Shown here piece by piece: positions 33,252-44,311 of a stretch of 64,000 nt of DNA. The translations under genes were made by a program, and so were the position numbers. The notes beneath the pieces were generated by a model. The model was given only the letters and a program-made list of their open reading frames with translations. It ran no database searches and had not been told where the DNA came from. The stretch's first letter is position 1, and the number at the start of each line of letters is the position of its first letter. Source of the stretch: Mycocentrospora acerina (Eukaryota; Ascomycota; Dothideomycetes; Pleosporales); the NCBI GenBank assembly GCA_022701365.1, contig JAKUHH010000250.1, positions 372,001 through 436,000 of the forward strand, in the 5' to 3' direction.

Positions 33252-33943
33252 TTAGTGGAGGATGGAGGCTTCATCCATCTGTTGGTCGCTTGTGTTTCCC
33301 CATCCGTCTTTCCACACATATCCGTATATCCCATCCTCTCCTCGCTCCCAGGTGACTAGGTAGTTGTACTTTTGGTCATATCCCTCGGAGCATTTTGCCG
33401 CGCTTGAAATTGCTTCTTTGGCAGTGTGACAGAAACTGGCGTCATTGAGTCGACGCCGCATATCCTGAGTAACCGTCACCATGCATCACATCACATTCAT
33501 CACATACCTCCAGGATATTATTCATCGTGGTTTCAGGACTGTAATCTGAGAGATACCAGGTTTTTGCATTGTTTTATCGGCGACTTCCTTGCATAATCTT
33601 TCTGCGTGCTTTTGCACCTACCGGCCCACTCCTTCCGCGCGTTGCATTGCCAATCGTGACCTAGTATCGACAGCCCTAGCAAGTCGCGCTGATCAACTTG
33701 CCCATTCTTTCTTCTGATTCGCATTCCTGTAGGGTCGTTAAACCTGTCAGAACTATAGCTCTGGCGCCCTTCTCCGAGCGCGGGTTTCAGAAGATGCAAT
33801 CCTTGTAGTAGCTTGGTGTTTGTATTTGAGATTCTGGGCGCCAGAGAGCGTGCAGGGGGGAAGACCCAGACCCAGACCCGAGTCGAAAAGAGGTGATACG
33901 CCCGACTATTCGGGCGCAGAAGATTCGGAGAAAAGCCGCGCAT
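33252..33943 (-). CDS. Small hypothetical protein, three-exon model
   Basis: Three exons read right to left: 33943-33622, 33545-33508, 33464-33252, giving 190 residues. The splice phases agree (phase 1 then 0), and donors gtaggt and gtatgt pair with ctcag acceptors. The first intron is 76 bp and the second 43 bp. The joined product reads HDWQCNARKEWAGDYSPETT and then NILEDMRRRLNDASF across the junctions, and ends in a YLVTWERGEDGIYGYVW-containing segment. The N-terminus (RGFSPNLLRPNSRAYHLFST) is Arg/Ser-rich without acids, like a mitochondrial presequence. No family is recognised. The true start may be a later Met (for example before RIRRKNGQVD). The agreement of three exons in phase is the main support. 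Confidence 0.45.
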
Positions 33944-34487
33944 ACCAAATAATTTTTAAGCCATTGGAAAAGAAAAGCCGATTAGACATGTCGGGTACGG
34001 TTACTGAAATTTGATATTCCAAGAGCAAAAGCAATAGTAAACATGTTCAGCACCAAGGTCGACGCCCTGAGGCTGATACTCTTTTGGTTTTTGTTATGGC
34101 CGTAGATTCCCACGAACATTGAAATGTTGCAATAGAGATAGTAAAATTGAAATTCAAGTGTTCCGCCCGCGAGCAAGGATAAAAAAAAAGTAAGAAAAGG
34201 ATACCGTGATGGAACAATGCCAACTAGCCATCAGGAGAGTAGGTACACAAAAGCACCATAGATATTTCCAGCTGTAAGAGTAATCAAATACTGTTCCGAG
34301 AGGGTTTAACAATGGTATTGCCGTCATTTATCATCATGAATGTGCTGAGACCATGGAAAAATGATGATGACGATGATGATGATGCAGGTAGCAAGAGCTC
34401 GATGAACGCCAACGCTAATAGTCGCTAAGATGTCAAAATTATCTTCCAAAAGTACGGGGGAGATTCACTGTTCGTCATGAAAGGCGA
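33944..34487. other. Intergenic, no gene
   Basis: AT-rich, with a GATGAT run near 34361-34384. Holds the 3' flank of the otubain gene and the upstream region of the small hypothetical gene. Confidence 0.5.
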
Positions 34488-36458
34488 CTATGATGAGTGT
34501 GACTTTTGCCGTCCTCTGTTACCAGTCACATACTCGCCATCTGGACACCATTCTTCGGGTTGGAATTCAGGATTCATAAAGTGTGCTGTGTTGTAATGAG
34601 AGCTTGGTCTTGTCAGCGATGAAGGCGCAAGGATTCATAATGATGCTTACTTGCGGAATATACTTGTCTGGAAAGGCTGTGCTTGACCCAAGAAACCAAA
34701 ACCGGGTTCCAACTCGTACATGGACGGCCGGAAGGGACCACCTCTTTCGACAACTAGCGACGCAGCTCGCTTACTGCTCATAGAGGACTGGGGTGGGTGG
34801 TGGATGGGAAGCGTAATGGGTGGTTGCTCGAGTTGGGGGACGTGTTGACTTGGCATGCTGTATTGTTCTGCGTGGCTGCTGTGAACTGGCGATACGAAGT
34901 CGAAGTGAGGATTGACGGTTACAGTTGCGGAGGGTGGAGCAGATGGGTAGGACTGGCAGGGTGAGGCCTGAGGTTGAATTACTGGACTTGTGTTGAAGTC
35001 GCATGAGAGAGAAGGCCATCGCTGTGGGAAGGTCGTAGGAAACATGCCCGGAATCATAGTCATGACATCGGGAACGTTGGATGCTGCCGGTACAAAGTCA
35101 TCGCTGTAGTTTGCCAGGTTGACCTGGAGGGTTGGCTGCGGGTGAATTGGCTGGTGTTGAATTGGTGAGGGAATGTCTTCAGCTTTGTAGAGAATATCGT
35201 AGTGGCCACTGCACTTGAGTCAGTACATGCATGCATACATCAGCCGAGGAAATACTTACGGTCTGTAAAGTAGCCTCAGCATAGGCGCGCCGGGGATGCT
35301 CATGTTGTTGTGGTCGACTGGCTCTGAAAAGTAGCTTCGGTTGATCTCTTCACCCGGAGAGCGATCCAAGTACCAGATTTCCAGGCCAAAGCCAGCTGGC
35401 TTGACGAGTGCATCCGCTAGAGCGGCCACTCCAATGTGATCAATTTCACACTGTGCAGGCTCGATGTGGTTGGCGCAGTAGGCTTTGACATCGCCCATGG
35501 GCACAAAGTGTCCAAAGTCGTCTGCATGCGACTGCACCCACGCACTAGCGAGAAGCTGCACGAGTCAATACAACACCTTGAACAAGAAGGCGTAAGCAAC
35601 CTACTTTGAAGTACGTGATGATGGCCATGGAGACGCCCATGTCGTTGAACGAGCGAAGCAGGATATCGTCGGCAGCCCCGTCCATGGCATGCATTGAGTT
35701 GGCAAGATTGCGCAGCAGTTCAAATGCCTCCTCGGCAAAGTCGATCCAGATGTCGCGCGGGTAGCCAATCTGGTCAAGCAAGTTGCCCATGGAGCTAAGG
35801 CGTGCTTCTTCATCTTCGAGCTTGTTTACATTACCTGCTCGCAGCAGCGCCTCAAAGTATGTGAACGCAATCGCTGAGCAGAGTCAGTACGAGCAAACAC
35901 GAGGCAGAAGCGACGCAACAGACCTCGCCAACCACAGTGGCCGTCACCACGACAGGTGCGGAAGTAGGCATACTTGTTAGGCAGCGCAGCCGTCTTGATC
36001 CGGAAGACGGGGTCTGCGTTGGCATACTCTGTCGATATGGCTGCGCTGCTCTGGCGCTCGCCAACAAGCGGACCCTGTGATGGTCAGCAAGGTGGTCTCC
36101 CCACCATCCTATCACCATCGCCATCGGCGCTGGCACTTACAGTTGCTTCAGGCTGGTATTCATTTGACAGCTTCTGCAGGTGAGCAATCTCCTCATCAGA
36201 GGGCGTGTATGTAGCGTCCGCCATGTTGAACGTTGATGTGCGACCGTGCTGATGTTGGTGTTGGTGCTGGCCAGTGTGTTGGTGGTTAAAGCCCGCGGGA
36301 GGGAGGACCGGGGCGCAGATTGGCAGCGGCGGCCGGGCAAACGCCAATCCTGGGTGGATCAAGCCGTCATAGTGGTTTTGTGCATGAACTCCATAGTGGC
36401 CATGCTGGCCATGGCCATGAGGGTAGAAGCTGCTTGTCATCATCGCCGGTCTACTCAT
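34488..36458 (-). CDS. Otubain-family (peptidase C65) deubiquitinase
   Basis: Six exons read right to left: 36458-36141, 36074-35924, 35873-35605, 35555-35260, 35208-34664, 34585-34488, giving 558 residues. The catalytic core is clear: RTCRGDGHCGWRA holds the oxyanion Asp150 and nucleophile Cys153, and YRPGHYDILY holds the catalytic His347. The segments between (YFEALLRAGN, EEAFELLRNLA, ADDILLRSFNDMGVSMAIITYFK, HVGVA-like and EIWYLDRS) match the otubain helical arm. A His/Gln-rich disordered N-terminus (about 1-85) and a long Pro/Ser/Gln-rich C-terminus (about 360-558) are extra relative to animal OTUB1 (about 270 residues). The last intron uses a gtatat donor; the nearby gtaagc donor would lead to an early stop. 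Probably cleaves Lys48-linked ubiquitin, by family. Confidence 0.9.
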
Positions 36459-38231
36459 GGTATTTTTTCGACGCTGCTCAGCGGTGTGTGTGTTGGGATG
36501 ATGTTCACATTCCCCCGCTCAGCGTGCGCGAGATTGTGTCTTCGAGTGACGGTCGGCGGCGTGACTGGCAGCGATGGCTTTTCAATTGGACAAGCGATTC
36601 CACAGCAGACTCGGCGGCAGCAAGTCGTCCACAAGCTGCTTTGGGAGTGGACAGCGACGTCTTTAGTAGGTGCAAATATTCGCGGCGGTGGGCTGGATGC
36701 TATCTCGTCGTGTACTACCTACTAGTTTTCAGGGGCATGCCAATATATGAGAGAGAGACAGGAGTGATCTTCGCGGCGTGCCAGTAGCACTATGTTGCCA
36801 GGAACAAAAGGCACTATGCAGCACATTCGTCCAGGCGAGTTGAAACGGCGAAGGCCCGTTGCACCAAGAGCCTGGAGACGGGGAGAACCACATTATTGAT
36901 CTCGTCGGTGCTAATGACGCCTCATGCACAAAGAGCGATGGGGCTGCTCCAGGTGAGACCGGGGGAGGAGGCGAGCGTGACGGCGCACAGGAGGGAGGCC
37001 ATTCCCGCTCCCACAAGTGGACACAATCGGCGCCTGGGGCCCATGGGCAAAAGAAAAGCAGCCATGGCTGCTGTGAACAAGTCATTGGCAACATCACGCA
37101 AGGCCGCCGACAGCGGAACCCGAGCCTACTTTGGTGTGCCATGTTGATTTGATGCGCAACTAGTTGTGCTCATGTGGCTCAGATGCGGGAGATTCCAAGT
37201 GCCTACTGACTCTCCTCCCTTATAGAATTAGATCATGGGATATGACCTTCACGGCGGTGCCGCATTGCGATACCACCAAGAGACAGCGTCACTCTGGCGA
37301 AGCTGCCCACTAGAGCAAACCGCAGAGCGTGAGGCTGGTGCAGCATGCGCCGTGTCACGTCGTGAGGTCCACTTAGCAAAGCGTCATGGGGAGAGGTGGG
37401 CGGGACCCATGTATGCCGAAAAAGTGACCTCTCACTTTCTCACAACCTTGCCCAGATCTAGGTACCCGCCTCGCCACATCGCGTTTGAGCGCTCCTGTCA
37501 CAATGGCATCCTGCATCGCATGATTCGTTCGCAGCTCCGTGGCGCCGATGCTTGCAAAAAAAAGAACCACCGAGTGCGATAACCTAAAGAGGCACAGAGT
37601 CCCCACGCTGCAAGCGAGCCAGGGATCACATATGGAGCATTGCGTCGACTCATCGCCCTTTACCTGTTCTTAGATTAGCAAAGGGCTGCTCGCTTGATAT
37701 GTAGGGATCAGTCCTGCCGCTTCCCCGAACCGCACACCGGCACCGTGGTTTGCTAGAGTTAAGAGGAGTTTTGTGGTGAAGCATCAAATCACTGCGTCAC
37801 TTTGCTCGAGCCTTTTGCATATTACGAACAGGGTGGGGCAATGCTTGCGGGCGGGCGGCAGCAATGACCACACAATCGGCTCCCTTGGCAAACTGGCTGG
37901 TTGTAACGAGATGACGAGAGCCATGTTACATAGACAAGCCTACTGCTGACCATTTGTACCAGAGGCATGGACCCGAACAAGTCCGCCTCCAACTAATGCT
38001 GAGACACCGCTCTGTGAGAGGAAAATTCTACCACCTTGTGCTACGTGTCGGTTGAATCTTCCCTCTTTCCCTCTTTCCCTCTCTCCAAGCACTGTAACCG
38101 CATGTTTCGACCCTTCAGGCCAGAAAAAACGCCTTCGTGACAGTTGTGTGCAGCCACCAAGTCCCGTGGCCTCCGCCCGAGTACCCAGTCACAGGTCGTC
38201 CTGTGGACCGCTTGCAAACCGATGCTGCAAG
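36459..38231. other. Upstream region of the otubain gene / 3' flank of CSN2
   Basis: About 1.8 kb with only short unsupported frames. Contains the otubain promoter. No repeats or RNA genes recognised. Confidence 0.5.
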
Positions 38232-39991
38232 TCACACTTTGCTCGATACTCCCGGCAGGCGTCCCGTAGCAGCGCCTTTGCCTTTTGGCCGCCCGGACTT
38301 GTTTCCCATGTTATTTGAGTTCCAGGCTAGAGACTGCCCACTGGCGCCGCCCGGAGTGTGGAACTGTGAGCCACTCTCTTCCGATTTAAAGCCGTCTCCA
38401 TCATTCAAGACCGTCTGCCAGAGTGACCCAATGGCTGCGCTCCACTCCTTCATCGCCTGCACTCGATCCATATCCGTACGACTCTCGATTTCCACGGTTC
38501 CGTTCTGCTGGTTAATCTTGCCGTGCAGCCGCTTGTCGACAATGAGGAAGCCTAGGATCTCCTGCACCTCAGGAAGTGAGATCTTTAGCTGTTTGGAGAT
38601 AAACGCCAATGTAAACCGGGTGTATGGAGCGACAAGCTTGACGACAGCCTTGGTGCGCACATTGCGTGTGACTTCGTCAATGTTTTCTGCAATGAAAGGA
38701 TCCTGGAGGAGGTCCTGGTTGTTTTGCAGTATCTTCTCGTACTCATGAATGTCCTCCCGCTGATAGGCATTGACGAGATCAGTCATGGTTGAAATTCGAG
38801 GGTCATTCTGATAAGGTTTGGTCTCTTGCGAATCGAACGGATTGATGTCGGAACCCGACAACATGGTCGACAGGACCAGATACTTCAGCACCTGGATTCG
38901 CTGCAGGGAACCAGCCTCATCGTAGTTTTTGAAACTCTCGAAAAAGTCGCTCTGTGCCCCCTTCCAGTTCTCTGCATCTTGTTAGCGATGGAGATATGGC
39001 CCGAGGGAGAGAATAGTGTTTGCCTTCGCTCATGTGCATCTTGCCACCACACTCTCTGATGATGCCCATAATCTTGGGATGTGGAACTGCTGACTTGACC
39101 TTCAAAGCGCGTTGATATAATGCCTACGAATGTATTGTCAGATCTGGAGGCATACAGGATAAGTGAAATGAGAATCTAACCTTGAGGCGCTTGTTGTTTC
39201 TAGTCTCTGCGTACATGAGGATCTCCAAAGAGTAAACTTCTAACGAGTAGGTGCCTTTGCTTGGGTCGTCTGTCCCATCTTCTCTTTGGCAGGTTTTGTG
39301 CAACTCTCGGAGCTTCTCTGTCAGCTGGCGGTAGTCCTTTCTGTCTAGCCATAGCCTTGCGAGCTTAATATTTGTCTTTAGCCACAGTCGTTCGTTGTTG
39401 GTGCTCTGGAATATGTCGAGAGTCAGGGCGTAGAACTTTTCCATGCATCGATATGCCTCGGTATCTTCTGCAGCCTTCTCAATAAAATCGAGCATATTGT
39501 TGATGGACTTTTCCGAGTAGTTGCGAGTGACGGCCGACTTAACGTATGTGAGAAGTTCCTTGTAATGTTCTACTGCCTAGCCCGGTGTTAGAACTCTTCC
39601 ATGGCACCTTCAACTGCCAAACACACCTTTTCGTATCGTGCAAGCTTAAACTCCAGCTTGATTGCCTGCTTCAATCCCTTGAAACCCCTGCGGATCCATC
39701 AGCGCCTTGCTGTCAGAAAAGCTTCAGACAGCATCGTACCAATCTGACTTCTCCTCTTCGAGCGCAGGTACCCCCAGGAACTCGTCTATAGCTGTCTCTG
39801 GGTCCTCAGTCTTGAGTTGCTTCGCGTTGTAGTACTTGTTCTCGATGTCGACATCGCCGCTCTGCTCGTCATCGTCGTCTTCGTATTCGAAATCATACCT
39901 GAGTTTGGTCAGGTTCAAATAGGAATTATAGTCATGACGGTGCTTACTCCTCCTCTCCCGAATCTTGCATAAAGTCATCATCGTCGGACAT
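38232..39991 (-). CDS. CSN2: COP9 signalosome subunit 2
   Basis: Six exons read right to left: 39991-39948, 39898-39740, 39687-39627, 39576-39181, 39123-39024, 38971-38232, giving 499 residues. The acidic N-terminus ([20 protein letters not shown]) and the block [20 protein letters not shown] are CSN2 hallmarks. TPR-like helices follow (about 60-290; [40 protein letters not shown]), then [20 protein letters not shown] and a PCI domain (about 300-430; [39 protein letters not shown]). A Gly/Ser-rich tail of about 60 residues is fungal. CSN2 binds cullins in the complex that removes Nedd8 and controls development in filamentous fungi. The fifth intron (38972-39023) needs a GC donor (GAAG then gcaaac) to keep the conserved frame. 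Confidence 0.95.
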
Positions 39992-41266
39992 GGCTGTGGC
40001 GTAGAGTGTGAGGTTGGGATGTGGTGGTGGATTTGGTGGTGACAGAGGTGAGCCAGAAGCTGTAGGCGGATCCGCAGCTTAGGCAGACGTGCGGCTTGGA
40101 CTGTGTAGTAGTAGTTGATGTTGTTGCAAGCGTCGGAGCGTTTGTGAAGGCGGCGGTGGTGGTGCCTGCGACATGCAATCAAGCCCCACGCTGAGAGGTG
40201 GGACGCTAACGGGTTTTAGTGGGCATCCCGCACTCCATCTTCGAGATTCGCATCAACGACAATACCTGCAATGGCTACTATTGGTGCCTGTACTCGAAGG
40301 TTTCCTTGCCGCAGAAACTGAACAGCCCAGTATATGCTTAGCTGTATTGAGAGCACCGCGCAACCACTGCCATCTTGAAATGTTCGCACTCGGAATATGT
40401 GCATCTGACAGTATGCTAAACTAAACGGACTTTGGCATCCATGTCATCAATAGATTCCAGCCTGGAAGAGGGAAAACTGGAGCTCGCGTGTTCCTTATGT
40501 GCGGCATGGTGGTTGTTGGGACATTGAAGGATAGCAAGGTGAGTGTGGACTTGAAGAATCTTGTTAATGCCTAGAGCTGAATAATGTTTGTATTGTACTT
40601 GGAATGGGAACAGGAACATACATGCACACCGGATCCCTAGAGGAAGCGTTGAATTACACCTTGCATGATACAAATGGCGTTGGAGCAAAACAGGCGCGGA
40701 GGTCAAGAGCGCCAACTGTCCCTCTCTCAACAAGGTTCCCCCGCGCAAAAGACCGGTGCGCTAGCAATGCCATTGTTGGTCCTGCCGCCGTTATTAAATA
40801 TTGTTTTCTCGCGCAATTTCAGAGCATCCAGCAATCTCAGAGCATCCAGCAATCTCACGCCTATCAACAGCGACAATGCACGCTGCGGTTCGTATTCCCG
40901 CCGTACTTGCGAGCGTGCGGACGCGTGCTCCTTGGCGCTTCGGTTGGCCGCATGCTGTTCGCCGAGTCGAGGTGCATTGATTGCGGAATAGAAGGTGGAG
41001 TTGGTTGTGATGATTGCCTGTTTAGGCTTAACGCTGGTGTCGACGCTCAACCCAACTCCATTGCTGCATCTCTCCAGCCCGGCTCTGGAACGCCGCCGTG
41101 TTTAAGCATCGCTATCGCCCTCCGTCCTCGCTCTGCCGCCCTCCCCGCCCTGACGCCCGCCTGTTTGCCAGCAACCAACGCCTCACTGTCGCCAACGCGC
41201 CTGCGCTCGCTCTCCTGAGGCTGACATCGCCGAGCCTACTCCCCGTCGACTTCGCCCGCCCTCACG
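39992..41266. promoter_or_regulatory. Divergent upstream region of CSN2 and Rho3
   Basis: About 1.3 kb between two divergent start codons. It contains CAGAGCATCCAGCAATCT direct repeats at about 40821-40854 and CT-rich leader sequence before the Rho3 start. No gene is supported. Confidence 0.5.
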
Positions 41267-42228
41267 ATGCCCATGTGCGGTGGAACAAAATCTGTGCAGC
41301 GCAAGCTGGTGCTCCTGTACGTCGCGCCTGCGAGACACGGCCCAACGAGCCACTGGAGAAGGCTAATCTCTACGCAACAGCGGCGACGGCGCATGCGGAA
41401 AGACATCGCTGCTTAATGTCTTCACAAGAGGGTACGTGCACACCACCACGCGCCTAGCGCTATCAATGGGGCGGCAGAGCACAGCTGACAGACCAACAGA
41501 TACTTTCCCACTGTCTAGTGAGTGACTTGAGATGCCCATTCCTGAGCCCCAGGCTGACCCTAGCCCGCCTCAGCGAACCCACAGTATTCGGTCAGTATGC
41601 TGGGCGACTGGCAACCTCTGAATTTCGCTGACAAATTGCGCAGAAAACTATGTCCACGGTTCGTTGTGCTGCCCCCGCTGCCTCGCTGGCATCTCTTGCT
41701 GACACTGCTTCTCAGACATCTACATCGACAACACACACGTAGAACTCAGCTTATGGGACACTGCTGGACAGGAGGAGTTTGATAGGCTACGGTCCCTCAG
41801 CTATGATGACACCCACGCCATCATGCTCTGCTTCTCCGTCGACTCGCCCGATTCCCTCGAAAACGTAGAAACGAAATGGGTTGGAGAGATCACCGAGAAC
41901 TGTCCTGGCGTCAAGCTCGTCCTCGTCGCATTGAAGTGTGACTTGCGAAAGCGAGAAGAGGAGGATGCCGAAGACGGAGAGCCTCAGCCTGAGAAGCCCT
42001 GCATCAACTACGACGAGGGCCTTCGAGTTGCGGAGAAGATCAAGGCGCTGCGATACCTTGGTATGACACGAGATGATATGCAACACCCAGCGCGCTCCAG
42101 CTGACTCTAGCACAGAATGCTCCGCCATGAAGAACCGTGGCGTCAATGAAGCCTTCACTGAAGCCGCCCGTGTCGCCCTGCAGGTCAAGACAAGCAAGGA
42201 TAAGAGTGGTGGCTGCACAATCCTATAA
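41267..42228 (+). CDS. rho3: Rho3-type small GTPase
   Basis: Seven exons: 41267-41316, 41381-41431, 41500-41517, 41574-41590, 41644-41658, 41716-42060, 42116-42228, giving 202 residues. G1 is GDGACGKT (18-25), the effector loop is YEPTVFENYVHDIYID, G3 is DTAGQEEFDRLRSLSY (65-80), G4 is ALKCDLRK and G5 is ECSAMK. The end is a CAAX box CTIL, whose terminal Leu points to geranylgeranylation and membrane anchoring. The Cys-containing N-terminus (MPMCGG) is typical of Rho3, where it is often palmitoylated. Rho3 proteins guide exocytosis and polarised growth at hyphal tips. Exons 3-5 are only 18, 17 and 15 bp and together encode most of the switch I region. Confidence 0.94.
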
Positions 42229-42925
42229 TCACCCAGTCCTCTGATCGTGCTGTCACTAGATGTGCTCATTCACCAGCATCTTGCATTTTCATGGCCTACC
42301 CACCCAAGACGACTCGATGCTTACCTTTTCGCCACCATGTTCATACCCCTAGCTATGTTGCTTATCTGTAGCTGATCTTGAAACTTGTTCTAGCCCTGGC
42401 CTCTCACACTCCACGCAAGCGATTGGAAGAACGTGTGCTCTGAGCTTTTCTCGGATTCTTCGTCGGCGGGGGGGGTTTTTTTTTTTGGATTATGAGATCC
42501 AGCTCATGCTAGACCTTTTGAGCGGTCTCGCTTTCGTTTCATACTGCTAGCCCTTTTTCACTGTACATGTTTTTTATTGCAAGCTCTGGCTTTGGCACCA
42601 TTTATTTTTTTTAAAACCTCATATTTCTGATTGAATTTTTTTCTTCTCTTTCTTACGCAGACTCCTCTGCCTTGTGCTTGCAAGTGACTTCCGCGAAAAA
42701 AATTGCAGTCTACTGGTTAGTTTCGTGGATAGACTTGGTGCTCTTTTTTTTTCTTCTCTTAATTCTTCTCAGCGTAGACGGAATCACAAAAACTTTTTTG
42801 TCTTGTATGTTTGTTTGTTTGTGTGTGTGTTTTCATGACTCTGTAAAAATGAAATCTTGCTCTCTCTCCCCCCCCCCCTCCCCTTCGCCCCCCTTTTTTT
42901 CCTCTTATCAAACAAAAAAATATTC
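42229..42925. other. Convergent 3' flank region
   Basis: T-rich and CT-rich 3' flanks of Rho3 and the aldolase gene, with poly-T, poly-G and poly-C runs of 8-11 bases. No gene. Confidence 0.6.
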
Positions 42926-44311
42926 TCAATATTCGTCACCCAGAGAATCATCGGTGTAGAGTCTCGTCGCGCCAGGCCTGTCCAGCGCATCCGCCCCATT
43001 CCCCCTTGACTCGTCCACCTTTGCCCTCGCCTCCTGCATAATCCACAGCCCGGAACTGGTGCCCAGTCTCGTCGCCCCAGCCTCCAGCATCTGCACGGCC
43101 GTCTCGAGACTCCTCACGCCGCCACTAGCCTTGACCTCCATCTTCCTGGACCCCACCCTCTGGGCGTGCAGATACTCTGCCGCAGCAACCATGAGCTGCA
43201 CGTGGGGCAGCGTAGCCCCGTGACCAGTGAAGCCCGTCGACGTCTTGATAAAGTCAAAGTTTGCGGCGGCGGCCAAATGCGAGGCAGCGAGGATCTGGGC
43301 GTCGCTGAGCTGCGACGTCTCGAGGATGAGCTTCAGCACCACGGGGCTGGGGCAGAGCGAGCGCATCGTCGCCAACTCGCGGTAGATCGCGCTGTAGTCT
43401 GGAATCTCATCTTCGGCGGCGGCGGCGTTCTCCCCTTGTCTCGGTGGGGGCGAGTTGGCCTGCGTGTTCGCCGCGGTGATGCTGTCGATTGCCGAGTCGT
43501 GGGAGCGGATGGGCGCGGTGTGAGCAGACGCAGCAGCAGTGGGTTTGTTGTGTTTTGTTAGAAGGGAGTAGTTTAGCACAAGATCGAGTTCCAGTGCGCC
43601 GGCGGCCACGGCCGCACGTGCTTCACGCAGCTTCGAGTACGTGTCCTGTGTGCCTTCGTGGAAGCCTACGACGCAGGCTACGACAACAGAGGAGCCCTTG
43701 AGGTTGGATATGCAGCGGGAGACCCAGTTGAGACGGACGCAGACGGACTGAGGAGTGTGTTAGGCATTTTTTTTATAAAGGTAGGGTGGGGGGAAGGAGA
43801 TTGACTAGAGATGCGTAGATTGTGTGTCTTTCCCCCCATCATCAACGAAACCTTTATTATTTTTCTTTCTTTCTTTCAAAGGTTCAAAAGAAGAAATCAC
43901 CGATAAGAAGAAAAAAGAAACGAAAAGACAAGACAAGACAAGACAAGACAAGACATGGCATACCTTGAAATCCTCCGTCCTGGCCTCACTACACAGTCCA
44001 TCCACCTGACTTTGAGTCGTGTCCAACTTCAACACTGTGTGATCAATCGTCTTGGCCAGCTTCTTCAATGCCTCCTGTCCATTTCGCATCTCTGGGCCTG
44101 CATAAACTCTGCGCTTCTCCACCTCCTTCAGCACCACCTTTTGCGTCTCGGCAATCTGCGCCGCCCACTCGGCATTCGTGAAGCGGTCAGTCATAACTTC
44201 AATGGGTCCAAGCTCGGTGTCGAGCGCGGGATTAGCAGCCAGGAAGCCGCGGATCAAAACCTCAGATTCCGTGAGGGGAATTGGGTGGGGGTTGGAGGAT
44301 GTGGTGGACAT
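42926..44311 (-). CDS. Deoxyribose-phosphate aldolase (DeoC/DERA)
   Basis: Two exons read right to left: 44311-43964 and 43747-42926, giving 389 residues. The start at 44311 was chosen over an upstream in-frame ATG at 44413 because it opens with the likely protein (MSTTSSNPHPIPL). The TIM barrel shows IDHTVLKLDTT, the ELDLVLN strand (Asp171), the Schiff-base Lys284 in FDFIKTSTGF, and Lys322 in MEVKASGG. It reversibly cleaves 2-deoxyribose 5-phosphate to glyceraldehyde 3-phosphate and acetaldehyde in the cytosol. Bacterial DeoC is about 220-260 residues; this one has an extra N-terminus of about 85 residues and an insert of about 55 (178-232; Ala/Ser/Thr-rich) after the ELDLVLN strand. The intron is 216 bp with pentanucleotide repeats. 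Confidence 0.92.
43926..43956. repeat. (AAGAC)n pentanucleotide repeat in the aldolase intron
   Basis: Six tandem units, ending next to the 5' splice site of the aldolase intron (donor at 43963 on the minus strand). Confidence 0.88.

Noticed and set aside
34586..34663. gtaagc donor near the end of otubain exon 5
   Set aside because: It fits the consensus better than gtatat, but joining it to the only acceptor gives an early stop; gtatat restores a 32-residue conserved-looking end.
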